From contig OX578142.1 of the NCBI GenBank assembly GCA_951213105.1, forward strand, positions 119,569,354 through 119,633,353: a DNA stretch of 64,000 bases, read 5' to 3'. The notes beneath the pieces were generated by a model that worked only from the letters and a program-made list of their open reading frames with translations, was not told the origin of the DNA and searched no databases. The stretch is from Amaurobius ferox. Lineage: Eukaryota > Arthropoda > Arachnida > Araneae > Amaurobiidae. Both the position numbers and the translations under genes were made by a program. Each line of letters begins with the position of its first letter. Positions within the stretch are counted from its first letter, which is position 1. Positions 37,245 through 49,990 of the stretch are shown here, one piece after another.

Positions 37245-37300
37245 AGTAAATTCGTTGCATTATATAAAGAAAATCTTGTGCTGCCCACATCAGATTTTTA
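37245..37300 (+). repeat. Family-2/3 type 3' end fragment
   Basis: GCATTATATAAAGAAAATC followed by GTGCTGCCCACATCAG; only the terminal ~55 bp. The next element begins immediately after it. Confidence 0.7.
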
Positions 37301-37424
37301 CTTTTATATAATGTATAAGAAAAGTATTGTGAAGGGCTCGAAAATTCGAATTCGAGTTTTCAACAGAAGAACACGTTTTAAGCATCCCTGATACGAATCA
37401 AACGTTTTTGAGGTGATATAGCCT

Positions 37425-37462
<38 letters not shown>

Positions 37463-38891
37463 AGTGAATATGTGGACATAATATCTCACGAACAAATACA
37501 GCGACTCGAACGAAATTTGGTACAAAACTTATAATCCCTGAGTAAAATCCGGAAGCATGTTATTTTTAAACGCAATCGAATGTTCTGAATACCCCCAGAA
37601 TATATTTTCGAATAAAATTTTCAAACAATCATGAAAATATAAAAACTTTCAATAAAGTTGCAAAAATAATCTTTTCTTATGTAATATTTTATTAGAAAAC
37701 GATTGACATAAATTTTAGATTGCTAGCGTGAACCGTTCTCATGATATTGCACATTTTTTAAATAAATTTATCCAAAAATCCCTTAAAATTAATAAAAAGT
37801 ATTAACTATTGTGAAATAAGTTCACTTTTCAATTGTAACATTATTCCATTGTAATATTTGGTAACATCATTCTCGTGGATCACGATCCCGAGATATAAAA
37901 ACTTATATCTCGGGTACTATCACTTTTTCCCTCATTCTATCTCTATTTAAATTCTATTTCTATTATATTCTATTATACTAATTATTTATTTTATTAGATT
38001 AGCTATTAACGCTTGGTGAAATTTTGTCTGAATATCGCCCACTTGACGACATTTTAAATATTGCCATATTGATGAAAATATTGGCAAATTGATAAAAATA
38101 TCGCCAAATTCATAAAAAATCTCGCCTAACTGATAAGACTAAGGCTAAATCAATAACAGTGACGAATTATTGATGAAAACTTAATATCTTGGAAAGAACA
38201 AAAGTTTCGACTATGCGAATAAAGCATTTCTCCGTCCGTCCAGAGTGTTTGGCGAAAAATTTGGTGGAATGTCGCCTACTTGGCAACGTTTTAAATGCTG
38301 TCAAATTAACAAATAATGCACCAAACTGATAAAAATGTCATCAAACTGATAAAAATGTCTCCAGATTGATAAAAATAACGCTAAACGGGAGTTAATATTT
38401 TGCATTTTTTTTAATTCTGTTATATGACTGGCATACCTTCTAGTATATAAAAAGTGTTCTTCTTTCAGTTTGTTTGTAACACTTAGCGATACATTTGGCG
38501 AACTTGGTGAATAATATTTCGAAATATCGCCAACTTGGCTATATTTCACCCCAGATTGATGAAAATATCCTCAAAAATGCAAAAATTGCGCCAAATTAAT
38601 GAAAATGATGCCTAATTGGTGAACTTATTATTAAAATATTTTAATATATGGACTATATTGCTTATTGATGATGCTATCAATATTGATAATTGTTAATTTA
38701 GAGTTGCGTGAAATATAAGTTAATTAGGTACGAAATAGTTTTACATGTTGTCATCCGGAAAAGCGCCAAATGTACAATTCAATGTTAAAAACACTATGTG
38801 ATGGATCTTATACATCAGTTTTTCACTGTGACAGAAGTAAATTCATTGCATTATATAAGGAATTTCATGTACTGCCCACATCAGATTTTTT
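37301..38891 (+). mobile_element. Family-2 element, full length
   Basis: Starts CTTTTATATAATGTATAAG (hairpin), then GGGCTCGAAAATTCGAATTC and a (GT)n tract at 37428-37460. The phrase TCACGAACAAATACAGCG and a core of TCGCCAAATT-type quasi-repeats (about 38030-38640) follow. It ends CATGTACTGCCCACATCAG. Non-coding. Confidence 0.7.
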
Positions 38892-41300
38892 GTGATTAGT
38901 TTAGGATTGTTATTTTAAGAATAGATGTTTATAAACTGAAAAATTAATATAAGAATTAATATCAAAATTATTTATAACTACACTACTTTTAATATATAAT
39001 TAATTTAATCCATATGAGAAAAGTGTGGAATGTTTTCTAATATAATAATTTTCAAAAAATAATTTATCAGCTAAATTTATTTTATATCTAAGAAACGAAT
39101 AATAATAATATTAAAGCCATTTGTGGCAAAATGTTGATATTTGAATTTATTACTGGTTAGGAGATCTTTATCATTAGACAACATCATTATATATACTCTT
39201 TAAAAACATTCATTCATAGATATAGGATTTCTTGTTTGACTAATAAGAGATGAATTACATATATTTGTATTATTGTATGTATTTTATATAATAATAAATT
39301 TCATGGATTTAGTATGACTAGTATGATTCAATTTTTGTCAAGACTTGGCACACCGGTATTTTTACATATCTTACTATTACATCTATTAAAACTATAAAAT
39401 TTTGATTGAAGTGTATAACGGAAATGCATTGTCTTCAATATATCTATATTAGTCACTATTTGACGATTTACAAATATCCCAATTAATATTTGTTGATCTA
39501 GCATTAGAATTTATAAAATTAACACTAATTTTTTATTCGAAATGGTCAGTATATTAAATTTAAATGCTACTTATACCATGAATTATTAAAGTATTGAACA
39601 TAATAAAGTGAATATCAACAACCATAATATAAAATACTAAAAATTTACAAAAATAGCCTAATAATTTCAGTTGTCCATTGACTTAATAGACTTTAGACCT
39701 GTTAGTATGCAGCCTAATTGATTCTTATAACAATTTTGCATGTAAAAATTTATTTAATAAAAGAATGCAGGGTTTTAAGTATTTGTATATTGTTTTTATT
39801 AATTCGAACCCAAATTACTCATTTAACGGTTTTCTTAACAGTTTTCTTACTATTTATTTAACTTTTTTATTAAACAATCCATTTTTATAATTACCACCTT
39901 ATTCATTTCTATGCTTTAATGTTTTAAAGTATGAAGATAACTTAGTCATAACGTTAGGATAAATGACCTAGGAGATAAGGAAACTTAAATAAGCTCTAAA
40001 CGTAGTGTAATGCCAGAAATCAAAAAATATTAATTGAATAATCAAACACGGGGGATAGTCGAAGCGCGCAGACAAGAAGTATGCATTCCTAGCCAAAAGC
40101 CGGATTAAGAAGAGGATTATGGATCGAGTAGAGACGACAAGTCTGCGTTCCAGAGAGGTGTGGCACGTGGGCTGTCTGGAGCAGAAAAAGTATATATATA
40201 ACCACGGTAAGGGGGAGAATATATATCGATAGTGCGTCTCTGACTTCTTCACAGCACCCGAGCATTTGAGGAGGGCAACATAACATCATATTGATATTGA
40301 AAAAACTACTAAAAGTGGACATTCATACTTTCAGAGGTGGAGGCAAGGGTCCACCTCTGAAGTCCGAAAGCAAGCGTCTTGGCTGGCTATCGATAGTCAT
40401 GGAGATGAGAGAGGTTTAAAATCAAGCCGTAATTTGTTTTCAGTTGGATTTTGTATGAGTGCCTTGCACGATGAACTGCTTGGAAGAGAACTTAAGAATT
40501 ATATCTTGTGATCCAGATGTGGAAATATGTATGGAAATTCTTTATGCGCTTGACTCGGCATGTATGAAAAGACCTCATCAGGTACTGTATTATTAATGGC
40601 TATGTGAGGAAAGTATAATTATTCGAAATTTACAAATAATGGTTAAAATGTCCCAGCAAGTGTTCCAACCAATTACTACAAAGTCTGGCATTACTTCTCG
40701 CTAATTACTTTTAATATGTGTCAGAAGAAGAATAATAGTCTTTATATTGTTAGATATAATGATGTAATTTAATAAATTGAAGACCTTTCCATTTACTTTT
40801 ATATCTAACGTTGGATTTCTGTATGATTATTACAATTGTTAATTATCCCGATATGTTGATATTAGGTGGGTGTTGCTGCCACTAAAGCAATGTACTAAAC
40901 TAAACTACCAATGGCTATAATTGATAAATTTAAATACACTTGTAGAGAGAGATGCATTAAGAATTAAGTGTTAAAATTAATCGGCACACGTAGTTTAAAA
41001 CAATAAGAAATTTAAAAAGCATAAGTTGCCAAAAATCTATTAGATATCATATTTTACGTATCGGTAAAATGTTATTAGTCAGACATTTTAAGACTTCCGT
41101 AACTTTTAAAAATTGTATCTGTATTCCGCTATTAGTTCAATAATTAATTGTAACTTTTCACCGAAATACATTTTTTAAGAAACTGTCCCATAACTTCCGA
41201 TTTGGGGTGACAACTTCAGTTATAAGACACTGTATAGTAAGAACAGGCTCCGTGGAAACCTAAGTTGCGACTCCATTTACCGCTTTACCCAGCTCCAATT
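38892..41300. other. Mostly unique AT-rich DNA
   Basis: No family-1, 2 or 3 sequence and no supported gene. A GC-richer patch lies at about 40010-40440. It contains a TATA-like run (AGTATATATATAACC at 40189), a CGGTAAG that could be a splice donor (40205), and a strong hairpin (40330-40361). It may be a promoter with a first exon or an LTR; neither can be shown. Confidence 0.35.
40330..40361 (+). other. Perfect 12-bp hairpin with 8-nt loop
   Basis: TTCAGAGGTGGA, loop GGCAAGGG, then TCCACCTCTGAA. It is half GC in a region near one quarter GC, stands alone in the window, and would be a stable RNA stem-loop if transcribed. Confidence 0.6.
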
Positions 41301-41468
41301 GAATGTCAACTGAAATGTCCATAAGATTGAATGTCCATTGAAGTGTCCATAAGATTGAATGTTCATTGAAGTGTCCATAAGATTGAATGTCCATTGAAGT
41401 GTCCATAAGATTGAATGTCAACTAAAATGTCCATAAGATTGAATGTCAACTAAAATGTCCATGAAATC
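41301..41468 (+). repeat. 28-bp minisatellite, six units
   Basis: Six consecutive 28-bp units of the type GAATGTCCATTGAAGTGTCC-ATAAGATT, units 1, 5 and 6 being a variant with TCAACT; a partial unit follows. Confidence 0.95.
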
Positions 41469-41673
41469 GAATGTGTCCAGTTACTAGGGTTTGTTATTCT
41501 AAACCCAAAATTCCGATCTTTTGAATAATTCCATATGTTTACGATAAAAAATAAATCGTGCATCGGCATAAATGTAAGAATGAATACTTAATAAGGAACG
41601 TCTTCTTAAAATGTTTCTGAATTAACATTTTATTTGTTCTCATATAAAAGCGATTCGATTCAACTTCTTCACA

Positions 41674-41932
41674 CTCTAGGTAACTCCATACAGTTACCTT
41701 ACACCTTTCTGGTAGGTCGGACGGTCTGGGTCTCAACAACAACACTCTAGGTAACCTCCTGGCCACACAGTAAGCTACCATAAGCCCTTGGGTTGGTCGT
41801 GTGGTCTGGGTTTTCTACAGTCTAGGTAACCTTAGCCTTTGGGTTGGTCGTGTGGTCTGGGTTTTCTACAGTCTAGGTAACCTTTCTGGTAGGTCGGACG
41901 GTCTGGGTTTCAACATCAACAACAACAGTCTA
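41674..41932 (+). repeat. Four tandem copies of a SINE-tail-like segment
   Basis: CTAGGTAAC starts at 41675, 41747, 41822 and 41873, and GGTCGNNYGGTCTGGGT recurs after each. The phrase TCGGACGGTCTGG is also in the SINE at 12310-12715, so the array is probably a multiplied SINE 3' tail. The units alternate between two subtypes (GGTCGTGTGG and GGTCGGACGG). 41933-42907 has no assigned feature. Confidence 0.7.
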
Positions 41933-44264
41933 CTCCAAAATGTTAAAATAAGAATTTCGCTTTGAATATAAGTTTTTTACAACAGTTCAAAGAATTCTTC
42001 AAAATAAAACAAATAAGCTAAATCGTTAGAATTTCAAAATGAGAAATATAAATTAAATCGTTATATGTAGAAAACTTTGAGGAAACTTATCGTGGGAATT
42101 CAGATTATCTTTTAATTAATGTGTTTAGTTCGCCCACAGCCATGTAAATCACATTGTATGGTTTCAAAACCCCTAAACCTCAATTAAAGTGGCCATTATG
42201 CAGCCTACTGGGTGAATAATTCAGAGACTTCTGACACTAAGTGCTGAATTTAGCTAAATAATAGGAACAGGAAAAGAAGTTTTTGAGACTTAAATATCTT
42301 AGAAACAAAATGTAGTCATAAAAGCATGAAGGCTTTTGAGGACGACGTAAAATAGATATTCAGTGTATTTTAGCTAGAAATTTTGCATTGCTTGGGTTGT
42401 AAATTATATGTAGTTTTTAAACAGCGCTTCAGTTTAATTGGTTGTAAATGTTTAAATTATTGAACATATGTCTTACTTTGGTATTTTCTAATGCAAAATT
42501 TTAAGTAGTGTTGATTATAAAATATATAATCATGCATTAAATCCATCTAAAAATTTTCAATTTAATGATTTTGTAAAACAATATTTTTTATCTGATGATT
42601 TAAAAACTGTCAAAAATTGTTATAATGAAGTGGAATGTGGCTCAAAACTCCTTTGTTGTATGATATTTTTAGTTATAACGAAATTTTCGTAGTCAATATC
42701 TTCAATGACAACGAAATAACTTGCTATATGCAGCAATATTAAGAATCTGGATAAAGACCAACAAATTCAGTCTTACCACTCATCAAAATTTTTCTGCATC
42801 AAAATTTATATATATTAAGTCTATGTCACACCAGGCCACGGTGTCAACATTTATACTCACAGAAGCCACCTAATGAGGACGTTCTCAAAGTCAGCGAACT
42901 TTGAAGAATGATTTTTACAAACCTGAGGGGAAAAATTATTTGGAATACTCAGGAGCCTAAATGTTCAGTTTCCGAATTTAAGTCCAATCGGTTGAATAGT
43001 TTTGTAATTATTATAGAGTACTGTAAAAGTATACTACACAGCATTCTGACATGTTTTTAAAAACACGCAGTTTTTTATACTCATATATCTTAGTCAGTCG
43101 GTGCATATGTGTCGTCTGTAGTGAAAAACGAACAGCCATGAAATTTGATATTGGGTCAGCCGAGCTCCTAGTATATCATGCCTCGGCAATTTTTTTTTTA
43201 ATTTAGATTTTTGGTTATTTTATATTGAATCACGATTTTGAGGAATATTCAGGCAAATTGGTTCCTCAGCGATCAAACATATTATTATCACAGAGTTTCC
43301 ATCTTAACATAGTAGAAGATATCGAAAAACGTTATTTCCTATGATCTCCAAGCTGAATCCATAAGACAATTTCTTCACATCTATTTATTTATTTTTATAT
43401 ACACCGAAATATACATTTTTTAAGTTGTCTGATCCCTATTTTGTTGCATCTGAAAATGGAAGATTAACATAATTCCATACTTTTGCAAAATTATGGACAT
43501 ATGTCTTCGTATTCTCACCAGAAAATTTTAATTACTATATTATTTGATTTTCTGTAAATTTTAAAGCAAACGCATTAACATTGAAATTTTACATTTCGCT
43601 AATGAAGTGCGTTTCATTTTTCCCCTGTTCATTATGCAATTCATTATGCATGTCCATCATGCATTTTCCCGGTCATTATGCAATAGACTTGGCGTTGCTA
43701 AGAGTAAAGTGGTTGTGCGAACTCCTGAGGGTAAATCAGGCGATTTTGAAATTAAGTGGAATTAGATTTGTTTCTGTATTATTACCTCACTTATTTTGAA
43801 CACGGTAATACGTTCTAGTAACTTTATGTGCCTTCCAAATTTAGTTTGAATCAGTTAAACCGTTCATGAAATAAAAGCAGATACATTGATTTTTATAGAC
43901 ACTAAATGATAGGCATACAGAATATTAAAAAGCAGGTTTAGGTAATCAGCACCCTAATAAAGACTAGATTTTCACTGTTATAGAAAAGAAAAAGCAGTAC
44001 TTTTCTTTAATAAGAAAGGTAAACATTCAAATTAGTAGTTCTGAGTTAAAATGTTGTAATTTCAGACTTACGGTAGTTATGTATAGTTTGTGCAATCTGA
44101 TCAACACTCAGCTGAATTATTTACTATTATATTTATCGATCTTACTTAAGACCTTTCATATATTTTCCGTCAATTAATTTAGGATCACTTTAATACTTAT
44201 CATAATATATTTTAATTAAATTTTGAATTATATAAAAAATAAAATAGAAAAATATAAATGTATT

Positions 44265-44350
44265 CTTTCACGTTTAATATTAAATACCATTTTTGCTCGT
44301 TTAATATTATATGCCATTCTTTTTCGTTTAATATTAAATACCATTCTTCC
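44265..44350 (-). repeat. 27-bp minisatellite, three units
   Basis: Three units of CGTTTAATATTAAATACCAT type (minus-strand translation WYLILNEKE repeated). Present identically in the other two tandem units (46626-46711, 48987-49072). Confidence 0.85.
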
Positions 44351-45030
44351 ACAAAGTTCTTTTTAAACGTAATTGACGTATGTTGATATATTAATTCGTG
44401 ATCCAATAACAAGAATTCAGGTAATTTAAAAGAATATTTCTCAATTAATCTTACAATTCTGTTAACTATATTTCAGGAAACTATCAATAAACATATAGAG
44501 CACACAATATATTACAATGCATCTCCAATGCCTTCCCTGAGTGGAATTTGCACATACAGTCAATGATTGTTTGTTAACCCTCAATTGCGGTTCCGGTAAA
44601 CTAACATATAAATTTACGCTACTATGCAGAATATGTAAATCTAGTATCTATTGTTCTACCTCGTAAATATTATCTCAAATGATACGGATTGAAGATTTGT
44701 AATTTTGGCAGATTAATTTTTCTTTACGCATAGAAATTGACACTATGAAATGCATAATGAATATATACAATAACATATAGCAGCTGTTTCCAATTAATAG
44801 CACATTGAATAGTTACAATAACATAGAACAGCTGCTTTCCAATAATTGGCACTTTGAATGCTTATAATAACAGAGCAACTGCTTTCTATTTAATGGAACT
44901 ACAACATATTTGCATATTCAAAAGCATGAAAAGGATTTCCACCTTGATTTAAGTCAAGGATATGAAACTGGCGGGCTATAGGCCACATTCGTTCCGTGAT
45001 TGAGTTTCATGTGACCCAAAATCTATATAA

Positions 45031-45268
45031 ACAAGAAAGATCAATCATGCATAAAGCATTGATTATGAAACACTTTCCAACTTCAATGCAATTTTATATA
45101 AACATCTCTGAAATGCGATACATTACCCGGAAATCTTTTTCAAATTATCATAATAATAAAATAATTTATTATATTTGAAAACTTCATCGAAAACAAATGA
45201 ACTTTATTCAAATGAGGTTATCGAAATATAAATAGCCTCTCTATAAAAGCAGCATTTCATTCATAAAC
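45031..45268 (+). mobile_element. Family-1 5' fragment at a tandem junction
   Basis: CAAGAAAGATCAATCATGC and one core repeat, ending abruptly at CATTCATAAACAT where the next 2361-bp unit begins. The uninterrupted version is at 49753-50584, so this fragment arose by the duplication, not by transposition. Confidence 0.92.
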
Positions 45269-47629
45269 ATGATTTTTACAAACCTAAGGGGAAAAATTAT
45301 TTGGAATACTCAGGAGCCTAAATGTTCAGTTTCCGAATTTAAGTCCAATCGGTTGAATAGTTTTGTAATTATTATAGAGTACTGTAAAAGTATACTACAC
45401 AGCATTCTGACATGTTTTTAAAAACACGCAGTTTTTTATACTCATATATCTTAGTCAGTCGGTGCATATGTGTCGTCTGTAGTGAAAAACGAACAGCCAG
45501 GAAATTTGATATTGGGTCAGCCGAGCTCCTAGTATATCATGCCTCGGCAATTTTTTTTTTAATTTAGATTTTTGGTTATTTTATATTGAATCACGATTTT
45601 GAGGAATATTCAGGCAAATTGGTTCCTCAGCGATCAAACATATTATTATCACAGAGTTTCCATCTTAACATAGTAGAAGATATCGAAAAACGTTATTTCC
45701 TATGATCTCCAAGCTGAATCCATAAGACAATTTCTTCACATCTATTTATTTATTTTTATATACACCGAAATATACATTTTTTAAGTTGTCTGATCCCTAT
45801 TTTGTTGCATCTGAAAATGGAAGATTAACATAATTCCATACTTTTGCAAAATTATGGACATATGTCTTCGTATTCTCACCAGAAAATTTTAATTACTATA
45901 TTATTTGATTTTCTGTAAATTTTAAAGCAAACGCATTAACATTGAAATTTTACATTTCGCTAATGAAGTGCGTTTCATTTTTCCCCTGTTCATTATGCAA
46001 TTCATTATGCATGTCCATCATGCATTTTCCCGGTCATTATGCAATAGACTTGGCGTTGCTAAGAGTAAAGTGGTTGTGCGAACTCCTGAGGGTAAATCAG
46101 GCGATTTTGAAATTAAGTGGAATTAGATTTGTTTCTGTATTATTACCTCACTTATTTTGAACACGGTAATACGTTCTAGTAACTTTATGTGCCTTCCAAA
46201 TTTAGTTTGAATCAGTTAAACCGTTCATGAAATAAAAACAGATACATTGATTTTTATAGACACTAAATGATAGGCATACAGAATATTAAAAAGCAGGTTT
46301 AGGTAATCAGCACCCTAATAAAGACTAGATTTTCACTGTTATAGAAAAGAAAAAGCAGTACTTTTCTTTAATAAGAAAGGTAAACATTCAAATTAGTAGT
46401 TCTGAGTTAAAATGTTGTAATTTCAGACTTACGGTAGTTATGTATAGTTTGTGCAATCTGATCAACACTCAGCTGAATTATTTACTATTATATTTATCGA
46501 TCTTACTTAAGACCTTTCATATATTTTCCGTCAATTAATTTAGGATCACTTTAATACTTATCATAATATATTTTAATTAAATTTTGAATTATATAAAAAA
46601 TAAAATAGAAAAATATAAATGTATTCTTTCACGTTTAATATTAAATACCATTTTTGCTCGTTTAATATTATATGCCATTCTTTTTCGTTTAATATTAAAT
46701 ACCATTCTTCCACAAAGTTCTTTTTAAACGTAATTGACGTATGTTGATATATTAATTCGTGATCCAATAACAAGAATTCAGGTAATTTAAAAGAATATTT
46801 CTCAATTAATCTTACAATTCTGTTAACTATATTTCAGGAAACTATCAATAAACATATAGAGCACACAATATATTACAATGCATCTCCAATGCCTTCCCTG
46901 AGTGGAATTTGCACATACAGTCAATGATTGTTTGTTAACCCTCAATTGCGGTTCCGGTAAACTAACATATAAATTTACGCTACTATGCAGAATATGTAAA
47001 TCTAGTATCTATTGTTCTACCTCGTAAATATTATCTCAAATGATACGGATTGAAGATTTGTAATTTTGGCAGATTAATTTTTCTTTACGCATAGAAATTG
47101 ACACTATGAAATGCATAATGAATATATACAATAACATATAGCAGCTGTTTCCAATTAATAGCACATTGAATAGTTACAATAACATAGAACAGCTGCTTTC
47201 CAATAATTGGCACTTTGAATGCTTATAATAACAGAGCAACTGCTTTCTATTTAATGGAACTACAACATATTTGCATATTCAAAAGCATGAAAAGGATTTC
47301 CACCTTGATTTAAGTCAAGGATATGAAACTGGCGGGCTATAGGCCACATTCGTTCCGTGATTGAGTTTCATGTGACCCAAAATCTATATAAACAAGAAAG
47401 ATCAATCATGCATAAAGCATTGATTATGAAACACTTTCCAACTTCAATGCAATTTTATATAAACATCTCTGAAATGCGATACATTACCCGGAAATCTTTT
47501 TCAAATTATCATAATAATAAAATAATTTATTATATTTGAAAACTTCATCGAAAACAAATGAACTTTATTCAAATGAGGTTATCGAAATATAAATAGCCTC
47601 TCTATAAAAGCAGCATTTCATTCATAAAC
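45269..47629. repeat. 2361-bp tandem unit, copy 2 (hybrid)
   Basis: Its first ~230 bp share the bases special to copy 3 (CCTAAGGGG, AGCCAGG). From about +401 on, it shares the bases special to copy 1 (TTACCCGGAAATC, GAGGTTATCG). One private change (AAAAACAG near 46235). This is the pattern of an unequal crossover product. Confidence 0.95.
47392..47629 (+). mobile_element. Family-1 5' fragment at the second tandem junction
   Basis: Same as 45031-45268, cut at the same base by the start of unit 3. Confidence 0.92.
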
Positions 47630-49990
47630 ATGATTTTTACAAACCTAAGGGGAAAAATTATTTGGAATACTCAGGAGCCTAAATGTTCAGTTTCCGAATT
47701 TAAGTCCAATCGGTTGAATAGTTTTGTAATTATTATAGAGTACTGTAAAAGTATACTACACAGCATTCTGACATGTTTTTAAAAACACGCAGTTTTTTAT
47801 ACTCATATATCTTAGTCAGTCGGTGCATATGTGTCGTCTGTAGTGAAAAACGAACAGCCAGGAAATTTGATATTGGGTCAGCCGAGCTCCTAGTATATCA
47901 TGCCTCGGCAATTTTTTTTTTAATTTAGATTTTTGGTTATTTTATATTGAATCACGATTTTGAGGAATATTCAGGCAAATTGGTTCCTCAGCGATCAAAC
48001 ATATTATTATCACAGAGTTTCCATCTTAACATACTAGAAGATATCGAAAAACGTTATTTCCTATGATCTCCAAGCTGAATCCATAAGACAATTTCTTCAC
48101 ATCTATTTATTTATTTTTATATACACCGAAATATACATTTTTTAAGTTGTCTGATCCCTATTTTGTTGCATCTGAAAATGGAAGATTAACATAATTCCAT
48201 ACTTTTGCAAAATTATGGACATATGTCTTCGTATTCTCACCAGAAAATTTTAATTACTATATTATTTGATTTTCTGTAAATTTTAAAGCAAACGCATTAA
48301 CATTGAAATTTTACATTTCGCTAATGAAGTGCGTTTCATTTTTCCCCTGTTCATTATGCAATTCATTATGCATGTCCATCATGCATTTTCCCGGTCATTA
48401 TGCAATAGACTTGGCGTTGCTAAGAGTAAAGTGGTTGTGCGAACTCCTGAGGGTAAATCAGGCGATTTTGAAATTAAGTGGAATTAGATTTGTTTCTGTA
48501 TTATTACCTCACTTATTTTGAACACGGTAATACGTTCTAGTAACTTTATATGCCTTCCAAATTTAGTTTGAATCAGTTAAACCGTTCATGAAATAAAAGC
48601 AGATACATTGATTTTTATAGACACTAAATGATAGACATACGGAATATTAAAAAGCAGGTTTAGGTAATCAGCACCCTAATAAAGACTAGATTTTCACTGT
48701 TATAGAAAAGAAAAAGCAGTACTTTTCTTTAGTAAGAAAGGTAAACATTCAAATTAGTAGTTCTGAGTTAAAATGTTGTAATTTCAGACTTACGGTAGTT
48801 ATGTATAGTTTGTGCAATCTGATCAACACTCAGCTGCATTATTTACTATTATATTTATCGATCTTACTTAAGACCTTTCATATATTTTCCGTCAATTAAT
48901 TTAGGATCACTTTAATACTTATCATAATATATTTTAATTAAATTTTAAATTATATAAAAAATAAAATAGAAAAATATAAATGTATTCTTTCACGTTTAAT
49001 ATTAAATACCATTTTTGCTCGTTTAATATTATATGCCATTCTTTTTCGTTTAATATTAAATACCATTCTTCCACAAAGTTCTTTTTAAACCTAATTGACG
49101 TATGTTGATATATTAATTCGTGATCCAATAACAAGAATTCAGGTAATTTAAAAGAATATTTCTCAATTAATCTTACAATTCTGTTAACTATATTTCAGGA
49201 AACTATCAATAAACATATAGAGCACACAATATATTACAATGCATCTCCAATGCCTTCCCTGAGTGGAATTTGCACATACAGTCAATGATTGTTTGTTAAC
49301 CCTCAATTGCGGTTCCGGTAAACTAACATATAAATTTACGCTACTATGCAGAATATGTAAATCTAGTATCTATTGTTCTACCTCGTAAATATTATCTCAA
49401 ATGATACGGATTGAAGATTTGTAATTTTGGCAGATTAATTTTTCTTTACGCATAGAAATTGACACTATGAAATGCATAATGAATATATACAATAACATAT
49501 AGCAGCTGTTTCCAATTAATAGCACATTGAATAGTTACAATAACATAGAACAGCTGCTTTCCAATAATTGGCACTTTGAATGCTTATAATAACAGAGCAA
49601 CTGCTTTCTATTTAATGGAACTACAACATATTTGCATATTCAAAAGCATGAAAAGGATTTCCACCTTGATTTAAGTCAAGGATATGAAACTGGCGGGCTA
49701 TAGGCCACATTCGTTCCGTGATTGAGTTTCATGTGACCCAAAATCTATATAAACAAGAAAGATCAATCATGCATAAAGCATTGATTATGAAACACTTTCC
49801 AACTTCAATGCAATTTTATATAAACATCTCTGAAATGCGATACATTACTCGGTAATCTTTTTCAAATTATCATAATAATAAAATAATTTATTATATTTGA
49901 AAACTTCATCGAAAACAAATGAACTTTATTCAAATGAGGTCATCGAAATATAAATCGCCTCTCTATAAAAGCAGCATTTCATTCATAAAC
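47630..49990. repeat. 2361-bp tandem unit, copy 3
   Basis: Differs from copies 1 and 2 at about ten sites, all at +401 or beyond (ATACTAGAAG, CAGCTGCATT, AACCTAATTG, TTACTCGGTAATC, GAGGTCATCG). Its right end runs without a break into the rest of the family-1 element, marking it as the unit nearest the ancestral right flank. Confidence 0.96.

Larger units (their letters stand above)
42908..45268. repeat. 2361-bp tandem unit, copy 1
   Basis: Identical in length and nearly in sequence to 45269-47629 and 47630-49990. Its contents are a cluster of CATTATGCA phrases (43632-43684), 27-bp repeats (44265-44350), about three ~55-bp repeats around AACAGCTGCTTTCC (44770-44900) and the first ~240 bp of a family-1 element at its right end. 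Frames of up to 72 codons are duplicated with the DNA and show no domain. Copy-1-specific bases lie at its start (CCTGAGGGG, AGCCATG). Confidence 0.97.

Noticed and set aside
41301..41468. CRISPR-like array
   Set aside because: The 28-bp units are contiguous with no spacers and the genome is eukaryotic; it is a minisatellite.
43581..48521. Three identical 72-codon frames suggesting a small gene family
   Set aside because: They sit at exactly 2361-bp spacing and are copied with non-coding DNA; identity reflects recent duplication, not selection, and no domain is recognisable.
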